Positions 36,060 through 48,651 of a stretch of DNA of 64,000 bases are shown one piece after another (the first letter of the stretch is position 1; every line of letters starts with the position of its first letter). The notes beneath the pieces are model-generated. The model saw nothing but the letters and a program-made list of their open reading frames with translations, was not told where the DNA came from and did not search any database. The position numbers and the translations under genes are program-made. Origin of the DNA: Marthasterias glacialis (Eukaryota; Echinodermata; Asteroidea; Forcipulatida; Asteriidae). Location: the NCBI GenBank assembly GCA_911728455.2, contig OU452227.1:12681110-12745109 (forward strand), in the 5' to 3' direction.

Positions 36060-37170
36060 AGTAACTTCACAGAGATCGTTAAATGACTATGTTGATCGTG
36101 AAATTTATGCTCACTTGGCATAAGATCAGTGGCACTCATTTGTAATGCTCTTTTCTAAACAACATGTAGCATTGAATAATACAAGCAGTTGTGTGTAAAA
36201 TAGGTAACAGAAGCAATTTCCTCCCTCCATGTCCCTGGCCCATTGCTTTGGTTCCCATTAAAATGTCCAGTAGAGCTTGTAATTTCCCTCATAGAGGTGT
36301 CCTGTAGTTACCAAGGAAAAACTGGCTTGCCCTTGAAAGCTTCTCTCTTTCACCACCAATTATTCTTTATATTAAAAATGAAAAATCATGAAGGGCCCTG
36401 TTAAGTTAAAAAAAATGTTAAAACTGTGCCAAATGTACTGACAGTGACAGCATTCTTAACCCATTTAAGTTATTAGGTTATCATTCACACATGGGTCCTT
36501 TTCGAAGTGATAAAACTATTTTGCAAAAATGTTTGTTTAAAAGCCTTTGCATTCATTGAGGCATGTAATATCAATGACATTTTCGACCGTTTAGTTTTCA
36601 GCAAGTCCAAGCAAATTTGGGCCAAATAATCATGTACTCTTTGAATGACTAATTTGTAAGGGAGGCCATTATATGTAAGAAGGGTTAAAAAGTTGCATGG
36701 GTAATTATTATGACACTAGAATGTAACGTTGTTTCAGTACTTGTTAGGCCTTTTTCAAAGCTTTACAATAATTCCTGGGGTTCTTCACAAATTTTTTGCA
36801 GACTATCTCCCCCTTTCAGTGCCTAAAGCTTATATTAAAAATTGTTCGAAGAATTTTTTTTTAAAGGTAACATACTTCACACTCAACAGATAATATCTAT
36901 TGAGTGTGAAGAAATATTAGAAATATTTAGAAATATTTCTAAATGACTGTGTTGATTGTGATATCCACGTTAACTTAGCATAATGTCCATGATGCCCTAT
37001 TATAATAATTTCTAATTAGTATGTAACATTGAATTATTCAGATTGTTGTGTGCGGCTGGAAAATTGACAAAGGCAACAGGGGCAATTGCCTCCATGCCCC
37101 TGGTCATTGCCTTGTTGCCCCTTGAAAAGTTCCCTCACAGTGCCCTTTATTAAAGAAAAACTGCCCTGCC
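36060..37170 (+). repeat. Diverged direct duplication carrying dispersed repeat copies 2 and 3
   Basis: Segments 36060-36340 and 36940-37170 align through TAAATGACT.TGTTGAT.GTGA, a TTAGCATAA-like block, GTA.CATTGAAT and GTTGTGTG, and both end in the 'CCTCC...CCCTGG.CATTGC' repeat also seen at 462. Non-coding. Confidence 0.5.
36875..36911. repeat. 37-bp near-perfect palindrome
   Basis: Arms CTTCACACTCAA (36875-36886) and TTGAGTGTGAAG (36900-36911) are exact complements, and the centre AGATA-A-TATCT continues the pairing with one mismatch. A second AT-rich palindrome (TTAGAAATATTT...) follows at 36918-36943. Confidence 0.8.
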
Positions 37171-37399
37171 CTCAATAATACGATGAGGTACTGCCCTTTA
37201 TTAAAGAAAAAGCTGCCCTGCCCTCAATAATACGATGAGGTACTGCCCTTTATTAAAGAAAAAGCTGCCCTGCCCTCAATAATACGATGCGGTACTGCCC
37301 TTTATTAAAGAAAAAGCTGCCCTGCCCTCAATAATACGATGAGGTACTGCCCTTTATTAAAGAAAAAGCTGCCCTGCCCTCAATAATACGATGAGGTAC
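37141..37399 (+). repeat. 52-bp tandem array, five copies
   Basis: Units start at 37141, 37192, 37244, 37296 and 37348, each TGCCCTTTATTAAAGAAAAA followed by a CTGCCCTGCCCTCAATAATACGATG-type half. Copies are nearly identical. The unit resembles the end of the dispersed repeat at 462-640, which lies immediately upstream here as copy 3. Confidence 0.9.
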
Positions 37400-37639
37400 A
37401 TGTACAGTACGATTTCAAGAACAGAAAGATTTGATAAAAACTGTATAGAAAATGTTATTATTGAAATACATTGTGGCTTCTCTCTGTCACTTACCATTAT
37501 CAAACAAATTTAAAAAACTTAAATGTTTGTGTAACGAAAAATATAAAAAACAAAGAATTCTGATATCAGGAACTCGACATATAATACTTTAAAGTTTCCG
37601 CGGGCATTTGCCGACTTCAATTGATTGGTTTTCCAGCAG

Positions 37640-37940
37640 CCAATCAGAAGAATCTGCAAGATAATGAATATTCATGATTCTTTCCTTTTTTAATATGAAC
37701 GGGTCGCAGCAGGTCCCCTGCGATGCTCTCAGTCGCTATCGGCCCACACGGCTCACTTTGCGCGTACATACAAAGTATGTGGTGTATGTACAATGTGCAT
37801 ACATTGAGTACGCGATCCGAGCTATGAACTACCACCGGCTCTCTGCTGCAAACACACCGGATGGGTTAGTAGGAGCAGGCCGCCGCTGGTCAATCGACGA
37901 TCACACGGACCATCGATTGATGTAGGCTCCTACTGGACAT
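37640..37940. other. CpG-rich segment with nested inverted repeats
   Basis: AGTAGGAGC (37868-37876) pairs with GCTCCTACT (37926-37934), and inside it TCAATCGA (37890-37897) pairs with TCGATTGA (37913-37920). Upstream, GTACATAC pairs with GTATGTAC around 37765-37791. The segment is richer in G, C and CpG than its neighbours. Function unknown; no coding call. Confidence 0.4.
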
Positions 37941-40340
37941 GTACAGTGTTGGGTTTTCTCATTACACCGTGTACAATGTGCACCACACACAACCAAATAA
38001 GGTTGCTTGAATATAAACATGAATATTCATACCCTGTGCTGCTACAATATGCAAATGATGTACGTCATCACTCTGAGGATTAAAAGGCTGGGCCTTTTAT
38101 TCATTTACGTTTTTAATTAACTGCCACTAATCCTTGACAGATTTTGCCGTTCAAAGTATCAAATAAAAGCTCATAACTTTTTATACCCCGTGATTTAAGC
38201 AATTTGAAAGTTAAATCAATTTTTGACCCCCAAATCGGCCTGAAATCGGACAATGCATCTTAAATGCAAAACCAGAGGGCACTATTTAGTGAGAAAAAAA
38301 ATTAAAATTGAAACTGTTGTCAAATGTTACTGACTGTGGAATTTCACACATACAAATAAACAGTTTGTTTTGTTGTTAAGAATACAATGACCAGATCAAA
38401 TTCCTACATGAACCTAGAAATGTTCCATCATGATAAGTAATACAATTATTCAAATGATTTTAAGAAAGAGCACTCTTATACCAGCCTGCATTTACTGACA
38501 TTGAAGTTACAAGTAGATGACCAGAATTGGTTTGCTGATGAATGCCCAATATTTTCAGACTTCTTTCTTAGTGCATTTTGAAAGATGTAGTTTTGAAGCA
38601 AAACACCATCAAAAACAAATGAGTGTTTTTGTTGCAATCACTATCTGCCTATTTCACACAATTCATACTTCATGTATGCAGAATTCATGGTTATTCACAT
38701 CTTGTTAACACATGTTCATTTGTATACTTTTGTAAGCCTTAATTTATAAACCATAATTAAGACATTTATCCTTAAAGTTTGTGATCCATTTTCTTTCATG
38801 TGCCCCTTTACCCTGAGTACGCTTGATGAATTCAACCATCCAAGACTTGGTGATGTTTGTGTCTAGTCCCTGTATGTATACACCAGGAGTGAACTTGCAT
38901 ATAACAAGTACATGTACATGTACTTGGTAAGTCAACCCAACGTTTCGGTCATAAAACTTACAAGTATATATTGTGTGACACTGTCAGTTAATACCCAAGT
39001 TAGAAATTTAGGGTAATGTGTGATGCATTGTAAAAGTCTAATACATAATTTGTAATGATCAAAAAAGGTTTCACATAAGTTTTAATTCTAAAACTCACTT
39101 TTATAAATGATGATTCTAGGACCAATTGGCCTTGGAAATGTATCTATCTGCATGCCCTTTGCAAAGTGATTGTCTCCTTGACACTTAAGTATTTTTCTTT
39201 GACTTGCCAGATCAGAATACTAAGCACAAACTAATTTACATAATACACAAAACAGAATCTGTCGGTCTGTGTTATTGGGGTTTTTCACTTACTGAGCTGC
39301 CTATTTTGAAATATTCACTGATGATTGTATGATGTTTTTATTGAAAGCGTCCAAATTTTAATACATATTATATTAAAAACTAATTTGGCTTAACTTTTAC
39401 ACATGAAACCAAATACATGTACATGTATCATGATTGAAAAGCTCTATTTAACATGTTTGATAAAACTTGCAATTTGTTTGAAGAATCTGAACTATGACAG
39501 GCTGAACTATCCAATATTACAATAGCAAAACTAATTTCTCAAAAATATTTTAATTTGTTTATGGGATGAAAGAGTTTGCAAACATTTTCCAAAAGGTGAA
39601 CTCTTTTCTTTTATATCAGAAGATATTTGTTTACATGTAAATTATAAGTTTGATTGATTATGACTGACCATTTTGATGACACCCAAAACTGTGTCATTTT
39701 TAACCTTTGAACCTGCATGATCTTTCTTTGATCATCACATCATGCATTATTGCCATAAGTTATAGGCTTTTGTTGTAAGAAGGAACATTATTGCTTGAAT
39801 ACCACTGAATCTACATGTACCTACATGTACTCTTGAAATGTTTTATCTTTTCCCCACATTTTATTTACATGTGGCACTGACTGAGTGTGAGAAGCTAAGA
39901 TGAAGTCCTACTTGTCCTGCCCAAACTACACCAGGATGCTCCATTTCAAGGCTTTCTGTGTCCACTAGCCTCTGACTGGTCAGCTTGGATCATCAATGTA
40001 GACAAGGCCAGGTCTAATCCTGCCACGTCAGCAAGTATTGCAGAAATGTCTGGACTCGTATTTCTATATAATTATCTTAATGGTCATCATTGACCTCTCA
40101 CTTGACCACATGCACACTTGCACCAATCAACTCTGCATGATATTAACGAGCTAACATTCTACTCCTTCTTTTCACATTGTAACATTTCATTCACTAATTA
40201 ATCACACTGGGTCACATAAAACCCACTGCACCTCAAATAACCCCCGAAACATATTGAATTTTGTATTGAATAGAGATTTTAAATTTGTAAACTGTGACAT
40301 TGTCATTTTCATTTTGTTTACTGCAATGGTTACATGCTGT
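37941..40340. other. Non-coding AT-rich DNA
   Basis: No exon, RNA gene or element with clear ends was identified apart from the palindrome at 38905. Confidence 0.4.
38905..38926. repeat. 22-bp perfect palindrome of ACATGT type
   Basis: CAAGTACATGT followed by ACATGTACTTG. Related ACATGTACATG motifs recur through the window (3923, 39412, 39820). Confidence 0.8.
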
Positions 40341-40342
40341 GA

Positions 40343-40637
40343 ACAAGGGCTAAGATGACATCAGATGGGTCTCCTTGGTGGATGAGCAAGGGCCAAGATG
40401 ACATCAGATGGGTCTCCTTGGTTGACGAGCAAGGGCTAAGATGACATCAGATGGGTCTCCTTGGTTGATGAGCAAAGGCTAAGATGACATCAGACGAACG
40501 GGGTCTCCTTGGTTGACGAGCAAGGGCTAAGATGACATCAGATGGGTCTCCTTGGTGGACGAGCAAGGGCTAAGATGACATCAGATGGGTCTCCATGGTG
40601 GATGAGCAAGGGCTAAGATGACATCAGATGGGTGTAG
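40343..40637 (+). repeat. 43-bp minisatellite, array A (about 7 copies)
   Basis: The unit contains GCTAAGATGACATCAGATGG and GTCTCCTTGGTGGATGAGCA. A few copies carry substitutions (GTTGACGAG) and one a small insertion. The same unit forms a larger array at 42786, and both arrays sit at the same place relative to paralogous downstream exons. Confidence 0.9.
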
Positions 40638-41332
40638 GGGTGTAAGTTTTCATGTTGTTTTACACCTTGATTTATAGTACGATAATAATAATAATGAACA
40701 TTTCGATAATGTCATATTGTTCTATTCTTGGATGATTATATTATTCAGTTTGCCTGTTCTTTTAGTTACTGTGACTGTGGTATCTAATGGAGCATTCTGA
40801 ATTTGCAAGCATTGGCCTGTCTTCAAATCCAGGGATGTTTTGCACTTTGATGCTACTGGTAAATTTTTTTCATGTTATATTATTACAAAGTATTACCCTT
40901 TTAAAAAGAAAATTGTTGCAAAATGCACCATGTCCCACTTTACATTGGTTTTAAACAAGCATTTTGTAGCTCGTACGAAAAAAAGTGACTTGTGTTTAGA
41001 AAAAGGTCCCCAAAAGCAGTGTTCATAATGTTATCATGTGTCAAAAAGTGAAATTTGAATTGTTCTTCAGGACTGCTAAGATGGAGTGACGGCATGGTAT
41101 ATGGAGACCGACATCCCAGTACTTTCTTGTCACTGGGTTCAACACTGTAATTTGAAGGTAAGGTTTCTTCTCTGGAGTTGAACATGAACCTGGAAGAAGT
41201 TTACATTGATTTACAACTGAATTTGTTTGTATGCTGTCCAACTGAGACCATTCTCAACCAAGCCTTTCAAGACTTAAACATGGAGTTGAACATGGACCAG
41301 AAGATGTTTACCTTGATTCACTATACCATGCC

Positions 41333-41504
41333 CGATATGTGGCAGAGGGAGGCCCCCCCTCCCCCAAATGTTCCCATTCTCCAACACACACTTCCCCTCT
41401 TGTACAGAAGTACCCTCCCTAAAATCCTCAAAAAAATTCCTGAGATTTCCAGAACACAAAGAAGACACAATAGAAGGGTGGGGTGTACATCCCGCCACAT
41501 ATCG
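41333..41504. mobile_element. Possible short inverted-repeat insertion in unit A
   Basis: CGATATGTGGC (41333-41343) and its exact complement GCCACATATCG (41494-41504) bound 150 bp absent from the paralogous unit B. Flanking unit sequence (CAACTGAATTTGTTT...GTCCAAC) is itself duplicated on both sides, so rearrangement is an alternative to transposition. Confidence 0.45.
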
Positions 41505-42785
41505 AGCACCAAATGTGATTCACAACTGAATTTGTTTTGTATGCTGTCCAACCGAGACCATTTTAATCAAGCCTTTTAAGACTTCAACATCAGCTCAATA
41601 TTCCAATGTTTGATGAAATTACCTGTTGTATAATTTAATGATGCTGTTGATGTTCACTTATATGATAAAAAATGTCAGTTCGTTGAGTAAAAACTGAATC
41701 CATATCAAGTTTTATGATTTCCAAAGTTGTTCATTTAATCTTTCATTTAATATTTTTATTGAAGACCTTGGATCCATTTGTGTTATGTATAAAGACTTAG
41801 GGGTATGACATTTTTAATGGTTAAAATGACTCATAGACAAAGCATAGGATTGGTAATTATTGAGAGAGGAATACTGAAAGCTCACTGTTAAGTTTCTACC
41901 AATCCTCCAGAGAAATAGTTCCATCAGAAATTAGCATTGATGTCATGTTACTTACTTTGATTGCTGCAATTGAAATAAGCTCTCTGTAAACGTGCACAAA
42001 ATCAATACCAAAACATTATGAACCAATTGATAAATTTTGTTGCATTGCGTATATCACAGAAGCCTGCATTTCTGTTGGTAACAAGTTAGTCTTTTAACTT
42101 GTATTTTGAGATGTTCTAATTTTTTTTATGTAGTTGGGAAGGATTTTACGTAGGTTCTGAGGATGATGTCATGGAGGTGTGTCAAGCTGTAAGGAGAATG
42201 ACATCCACTCAGCTACAAGTTAAAGAATAGAACCTGAAGGTAAGATTTTTTTTATTAACTCGGCTTGATATTTCAAATCTAAATGTAGTCCTGTAATTTG
42301 TCTGGAGTTTTCGATGATTTTTATTCACTTATAAACTTTCATTTTTATTTTCAAGAAAGGCAGACCCCATTATTATAAAACCACATCTCTAGATTTCTTT
42401 TTGACAGTATGTCGAGAATCTGTCAATCTGTAAAATATAACAACCAGTATGTTCACTAAGTCCTTTCCAGACCAAAGGATACAAATCAACTCCAGGTTTT
42501 TTCATTTTTGTAGACAATTATGCCCTGGTATATAAGTGCAAAATTTTACCATGCAAAAGTTTTAACTGTTTTTGTCCAATGGAAAGTGCTTGTTATTCAT
42601 GATCCAATAATGTCATTGTTGACTTAATTCCTATGTATTTTAGGAGTTTGTCTTCTGCTGTCAACCTGAACCATGACAACGTGTAATGTGGTGTGTTACT
42701 GTGTGAGGGACATCTTGATATTTACATCTACTCATCAACAAGTTGATCAAGGAAATGTCAAGGTGAGAGATCCTCTGTACTCTGT

Positions 42786-44087
42786 AAGATGACATCAGAT
42801 GGGTCTCCTTGGTGGATGAGCAAAGGCTAAGATGACATCAGAGGGGTCTCCTTGGTGGATGAGCAAAGGCTAAGATGACATCAGATGGGTCTCCTTGGTG
42901 GATGAGCAAAGGCTAAGATGACATCAGAGGGGTCTCCTTGGTGGATGAGCAAGGGCTAAGATGACATCAGATGGGTCTCCTTGGTGGATGAGCAAGGGCT
43001 AAGATGACATCAGATGGGTCTCCTTGGTGGATGAGCAAGGGCTAAGATGACATCAGATGGGTCTCCTTGGTGGATGAGCAAGGGCTAAGATGACATCAGA
43101 TGGGTCTCCTTGGTTGATGAGCAAAGGCTAAGATGACATCAGATGGGTCTCCTTGGTTGATGAGCAAGGGCTAAGATGACATCAGATGGGTCTCCTTGGT
43201 TGATGAGCAAAGGCTAAGATGACATCAGATGGGTCTCCTTGGTTGATGAGCAAGGGCTAAGATGACATCAGATGGGTCTCCTTGGTTGATGAGCAAGGGC
43301 TAAGATGACATCAGATGGGTCTCCTTGGTTGATGAGCAAGGGCTAAGATGACATCAGATGGGTCTCCTTGGTGGATGAGCAAAGGCTAAGATGACATCAG
43401 ATGGGTCTCCTTGGTTGATGAGCAAGGGCTAAGATGACATCAGATGGGTCTCCTTGGTGGATGAGCAAAGGCTAAGATGACATCAGATGGGTCTCCTTGG
43501 TTGATGAGCAAAGGCTAAGATGACATCAGATGGGTCTCCTTGGTAGTTTAGCAAGGGCTAAAATGACATCAGATGGGTCTCCTTGGTGGATGAGCAAGTG
43601 CTAAGATGACATCAGATGGGTCTCCTTGGTGGATGAGTAAGGGCTAAGATGACATCAGATGGGTCTCCTTGGTGGATGAGCAAAGGCTAAGATGACATCA
43701 GATGGGTCTCCTTGGTTGATGAGCAAGGGCTAAGATGACGTCAGATTGGTCTCCATGGTGGATGAGCAAGGGCTAAGATGACATCAGATGGGTCTCCTTG
43801 GTGGATGAGCAAAGGCTAAGATGACATCAGATGGGTCTCCTTGGTGGATGAGCAAAGGCTAAGATGACATCAGATGGGTCTCCTTGGTTGATGAGCAAGG
43901 GCTAAGATGACATCAGATGGGTCTCCTTGGTGGATGAGCAAAGGCTGAGATGACATCAGATCTCCTTGGTAGTTTAGCAAGGGCTAAAATGACATCAGAT
44001 GGGTCTCCTTGGTGGATGAGCAAGGGCTAAGATGACATCAGATGGGTCTCCTTGGTGGATGAGCAAGGGCTAAGGTGACATTAGAGA
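42786..44087 (+). repeat. 43-bp minisatellite, array B (about 30 copies)
   Basis: Same unit as at 40343. Two alternating variants (GTGGATGAG/GTTGATGAG; AAAGGC/AAGGGC) are mixed along the array. Some units carry GTAGTTTAGCAAGGGC, and one copy near 43735 reads TGACGTCA instead of TGACATCA. It lies in the putative intron after exon block 5A. Confidence 0.92.
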
Positions 44088-46450
44088 GGTGTTCGAGTTT
44101 CATGTTATTTCACACCTTGATATATAGGTAAATAATAATAATGAGCATTATATAATATCATACTGTTCTATTCTTGGTTGATTATGTTATTCAGTTTGCC
44201 TGTTCTTTTAGTTACTGTGACTGTGGTATCTAATGGAGCATTCTGACTTTGCAAGAATCGGCCTGTCTTCAAATCCAGGGATGTTTTGCTCTTTGCTTCT
44301 ACTGGTAAATTTTGTTCATGTTATCTCATTACAAAGTGTTACCCTTTTATTTAAATGTTGCAAAATGCACCATGTCCCACTTTACATTGGTTTTAAACGA
44401 GCATTTTGTAGCTTGTATAAAGAAAGAGTGTCCTGTGTTTAGAAGAAGGTCCCCAAAGGCAGTGTTCATAATGTTATCATGTATCAAAAAGTGAAATTTG
44501 AATTGTTCTTCAGGACTGCTAAGATGGAGTGACATCATGGCATAAGGAGACTGACATCCAAGCACTTTCTTATCACCGGATTCAACACTGAAATTTGAAG
44601 GTAAGGTTTCCTCTCTGGAGTTGAACATGAACCTGGAAGAAGTTTACCTTGATTTACAACTGAATTTGTTTTGTATGCTGTCCAACCCAGACCATTCTCA
44701 ACCAAGCCTTTCAAGACTTAAAACATTGGCTCAATATTCCAATATTCCAGTAAAAACTGAATCCATACCTGATTCCTTATATGTTTTCCAAAGTTTTTCA
44801 TCTATCATTTAATATTTTCAGATTGCCATGTACAAATCACTTTTATGCAGTTGAGTGCAATCAACATGGACCATGAAGATGTCGATGTTGGTGTGTTACT
44901 GTACAAGGAGAATGACATTTAGTCAAAGTTAAAGAATACGATTTGAAGGTAAGATCTCTTTGGATCAGCTTTTATAATGATGCAGTTGTATGGATGACCA
45001 TTCTACACATGGCACAAGAAAACTGTCTTCCCTTGGTATTTCACTGGCTAGACTGTTTTGGAAAGCTTTGGGGCCAATGTTGTGATTTTGATTAATTTGT
45101 TACTTCATGTATGACTCAAATATGCATGTAGTATTTAATTGGCTTAAATAATTTTTGGGAAAAGTAGAGATGTACATAAATTGTGGAGTAAATTTTGTGA
45201 TTTTTATGTTATTTTCTGCATGCACAGGTGATGTCATGAGGAATCATTCATGTACAGATTGCTGCTATCAATGGGAACGCTGATGACCCTGGATCCATGT
45301 GTGTTATGGTATCAAGACATTAGGTATAACTTCCATTGGTAAGATGACTTATAGACAAAGCACAGGATTGGTAATTATTGAGAGAGAAATACTTTATTAG
45401 TTTCAATCTGAAAGCTCACTGTGAGTTTATACCAGGGCCAATCCTCCAGACAAATACTTCCATCATCAGGTATACTTTTAATGGAAATAGCATTTGATGG
45501 CATCATGCTGCTTATTTTGATTGCTGCAATTGAAACCAAAACATTATGAACGATTTGATAAAATTTCATTGCGTTGCATTGCATATATCACAGAAATCTC
45601 CAGAAAAAAATAATGCTTTTGTCAGAAATATTGCCAGTGTTGAGGAAATAGAATTTGATGATATCATGCTGCTTATTTTGATTGCTGCAATTGAAATAAG
45701 CCTATTGTAAACGTTCATAAAATCAATATCAAAACATTATGAACCATTTGATAGCATTGGATATATCACAGAAGTCTGCTTTTCTGTTGGTAGGCCTAAA
45801 TAAAGTAGTCTTTTAACTTGAATTTTGAGCTTTTTATGTTGTTGGGAAGTATTTTACGTAGGTTTGGAGAATGATGTCATTGGAGGTGTGTCAAGCTGCA
45901 AGGAGATTGACGTCCACTCAGCTACAAGTTTAGAATAGAACCTTAAGGTAAGATTTCTTTATGAACTCAGCTTGATAATTCAGATCTAAATGCAGGCCTG
46001 AAATAATGGTGATTTTCAGGAGTTTTCTTTGATCTTTATTCACGTTCAGATTTTCAAGAAAGACACGACCATTATTCTAAAACCACGTCTCTAGATTTCT
46101 TTTTGACGTGATGTAGAGAATCTGTCGACCTATAAAATATAACATCCTGTATACTCGGAGAAAAGTTGTTTCCAGACCAAAGGATACAAACCACTTTTTT
46201 TCCAGGATTTTTCTATTTTTTAGACAACCACACCCTGGTATATAAGTGTGCAGATTTATGGCTAATTTTGTCCAATGGAAAGTGCTTGTTATTCATGATC
46301 TAATATGTAATTGTTAACTTAATTCCTATGTATTTTAGGAGTTTGTTTTCTGCTGTCAACATGAACCATGACAACATGTAATGTGGTGTGTCACTGTGTG
46401 AGGGACATCTTGATATTTACATCTACTCATCAACAAGTTGGTCAAGGTAA
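42786..46450 (+). repeat. Segmental duplication, unit B
   Basis: Paralogous to 40341-42785, with all of blocks 1-5. Inside it a further duplication is visible (45480-45600 and 45645-45790 share the CATGCTGCTTATTTTGATTG block). Confidence 0.75.
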
Positions 46451-47693
46451 GAGATCCTTCATACTCACTTTGAAAGTTGAAAAGATCAATATTTCATATG
46501 AATATTTTATTAGTGATCGAATGGCTCATCAAATCTTTTATGCTGAAAAACAAAATTATGTCTCTGCAAATCTAGGTCAATATTTCAACATGGTTTGAAA
46601 ACGTAAACTTGTCAGCTTTCACTTCTTACAATCGTCATATCTGCATGTGCAACATTGACAAAAATTGTCCAATTGAAAGTTGTTTTTTTAGTGCAGTTGG
46701 CTCATAGCAAAACAACGCTGTTTAAGAACAAATCTGTGCTAGTTGTTTTTCTTTTTTTAGCTATTCACTTGTTTGTTTTAACTAATCATTTCTCAACTGA
46801 AAGGTTTTATATTCGCTAGAAAACCAAGAACATTCATCTGAAGATTTTTTTTTAAATCAACGGATGTTCAACTAGTTAATCATTTCATGTATGGTTTGAT
46901 TGACTAGATTGTCTGATAAGTCACTGGGACATGTTTTGCTGCTTTCAACATGGATCATGATCGACATGTATGAAGGTGTGTCAAGGAGTTAGAAGAATTA
47001 CAAATCAAGTTGTGTCTACTCATTAACAGTTGGAAGGATGGAACTGAAAGGTAACTTGAAGATAATGTTCTTTTTGTAAGTTTTGTATGAAAGTTTTAGT
47101 GTCTCAAGTTCCAAGTAAGAAGTTGCCTGATGTTCCAATGTAAGAACAAATTGTCTAGCTTTAGACAGATAACAGTACCATCAATAGATATTCACTTTTT
47201 ATCAAAATAAGAAAAAACTACATTTCCTAAATATGAACTTTGGATACTTCTGAATTGTTTTGACCAAGGTATTTATCCAATGTTGACTTGATGACTTGAT
47301 CATGTCCAGATTGCAAAGACAAATGACTCTGATGCATTGCGCCTTCATCAGGACCATGAAGATGTCAGTGGAGGTGTGGCTTGTTTAGAGAAAGTGACAT
47401 CCATGTCGAAGTATGGAATTTAAAGGTTAGATCAATTCAAATAGTTATGTAGTTTCAGAAATATCTTGAGGTGCAGAACCTAAACATGTTGCATTCATTT
47501 ATTAATCCATGTGTACAAGAATTTATTATGAGAAAACCATTATCCTACACTATGTGAATATGATGGCTCAAATATAGATCTAGTGCAATTCTAGTTTGCC
47601 CAAAAATGCATCTCGGCATGTCCAAGAAGCAAATGGATATTGAAAAATGAAGTTGGTTTGATTAAGACCAAAACAAGGCAATACTACAATACC

Positions 47694-48062
47694 TCAATAC
47701 TTGAAAATTTCATAGATCATAGCATACAGATCCAAACAACAGGCATCGGCGTTTTTTATTTTCCCATTCCTCGTTTTTCTTGAGGGCTCCACTTTTTTCC
47801 CGTCTCTGCCGTGAATGGCCGGTCCGCGTTTTTTTGAAAGTCCAACATCGATCACCAAGCAGCCAGTAATTCTACTGCACAACACTCACAGAGAAGGGGA
47901 ACCTGGCATCAGGCAGCACTTTAATTGCGGTGATGATTTGGACACATGAGTGGGGGCTAGACCTGATAAAATGCTCTGCAGTAGTCTTTGATTGAAGCCA
48001 TTGGGCCGATACGTGGGAATTACAGGCCGATAAGCAGAAATTATGACCGATATGCAAAAAAA
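47694..48062 (-). other. Minus-strand protein-like debris
   Basis: On the minus strand a 63-residue open frame (47694-47885) includes RITGCLVIDVGLSKKRGPAI, then HGRDGKKVEPSRKTR. A neighbouring frame upstream (47872-48057) is also open. Composition looks more protein-like than the surroundings, but no family is recognised and the frames are offset. It may be an exon remnant or transposon relic. Confidence 0.25.
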
Positions 48063-48345
48063 TAATAGCAATAATTTTTTATTTTTTAAAGATTTTAATA
48101 TCAAATTCGGCTTATAAAAAATGGATTCAAGTGGCTTGACTAAAATAAACAAATAAATAAGTACCAGAAGTTTGATATCACAATAATTTGCCCTCACTTA
48201 GTAATGCTCTTAGTTTAAACACCTCATAAAAATGATACACAAGAAGAAGAGGAAAACTTAATTAAACAGATTAGAAAGTGTCTTATTAATTAAACAGATT
48301 AGAAAGTGTCTTAGAAAGTGGTTATAAAGGCCTCTAAGTGCACCA

Positions 48346-48651
48346 TCATAGAGCTTGTATTTTGTACGTGTAGATAGCAAAATATTCAAATGACCCCGAG
48401 TTTTGGGTTTGCGCTACGCATGACCCGCTCACATGCCTGAAACAAGGAGTGGGTGCACCATCGGCTTTTATCAGAGCCTCTGGAAACCTTGTGAGGTATT
48501 GATGTGGTGCCTCCACAAACTTCTCCTTTATTTTCTGTTCTTGGACTGAGATGTTTTTTCTGTTTGTGTTTGTTTTTCTCCGATTGCTACGATGTTGATA
48601 ATTGCTGAACCAACTGCCTGTGAGTGAGGACCAGGATGACATCTCATCCAT
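48346..48651 (-). pseudogene. Hypothetical 101-codon minus-strand open frame with a broken paralogue
   Basis: Begins MDEMSSWSSLTGSWFSNYQ and includes KFVEAPHQYLTRFPEALIKA. The duplicated copy at about 49200-49405 has an early stop after a related MDEMSSWFSLTGS. It overlaps the + strand exon-like block ending 48673. I do not recognise it; it is either a relic or a fortuitous frame. Confidence 0.25.

Larger units (their letters stand above)
40341..42785 (+). repeat. Segmental duplication, unit A
   Basis: Consists of the 43-bp array, exon-like blocks 1, 2, 4 and 5 and intervening DNA, paralogous to 42786-46450. Relative to B it lacks about 450 bp (two exon-like blocks) near 41755 and has about 230 bp extra at 41284-41520 between duplicated sequences. 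Confidence 0.75.
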
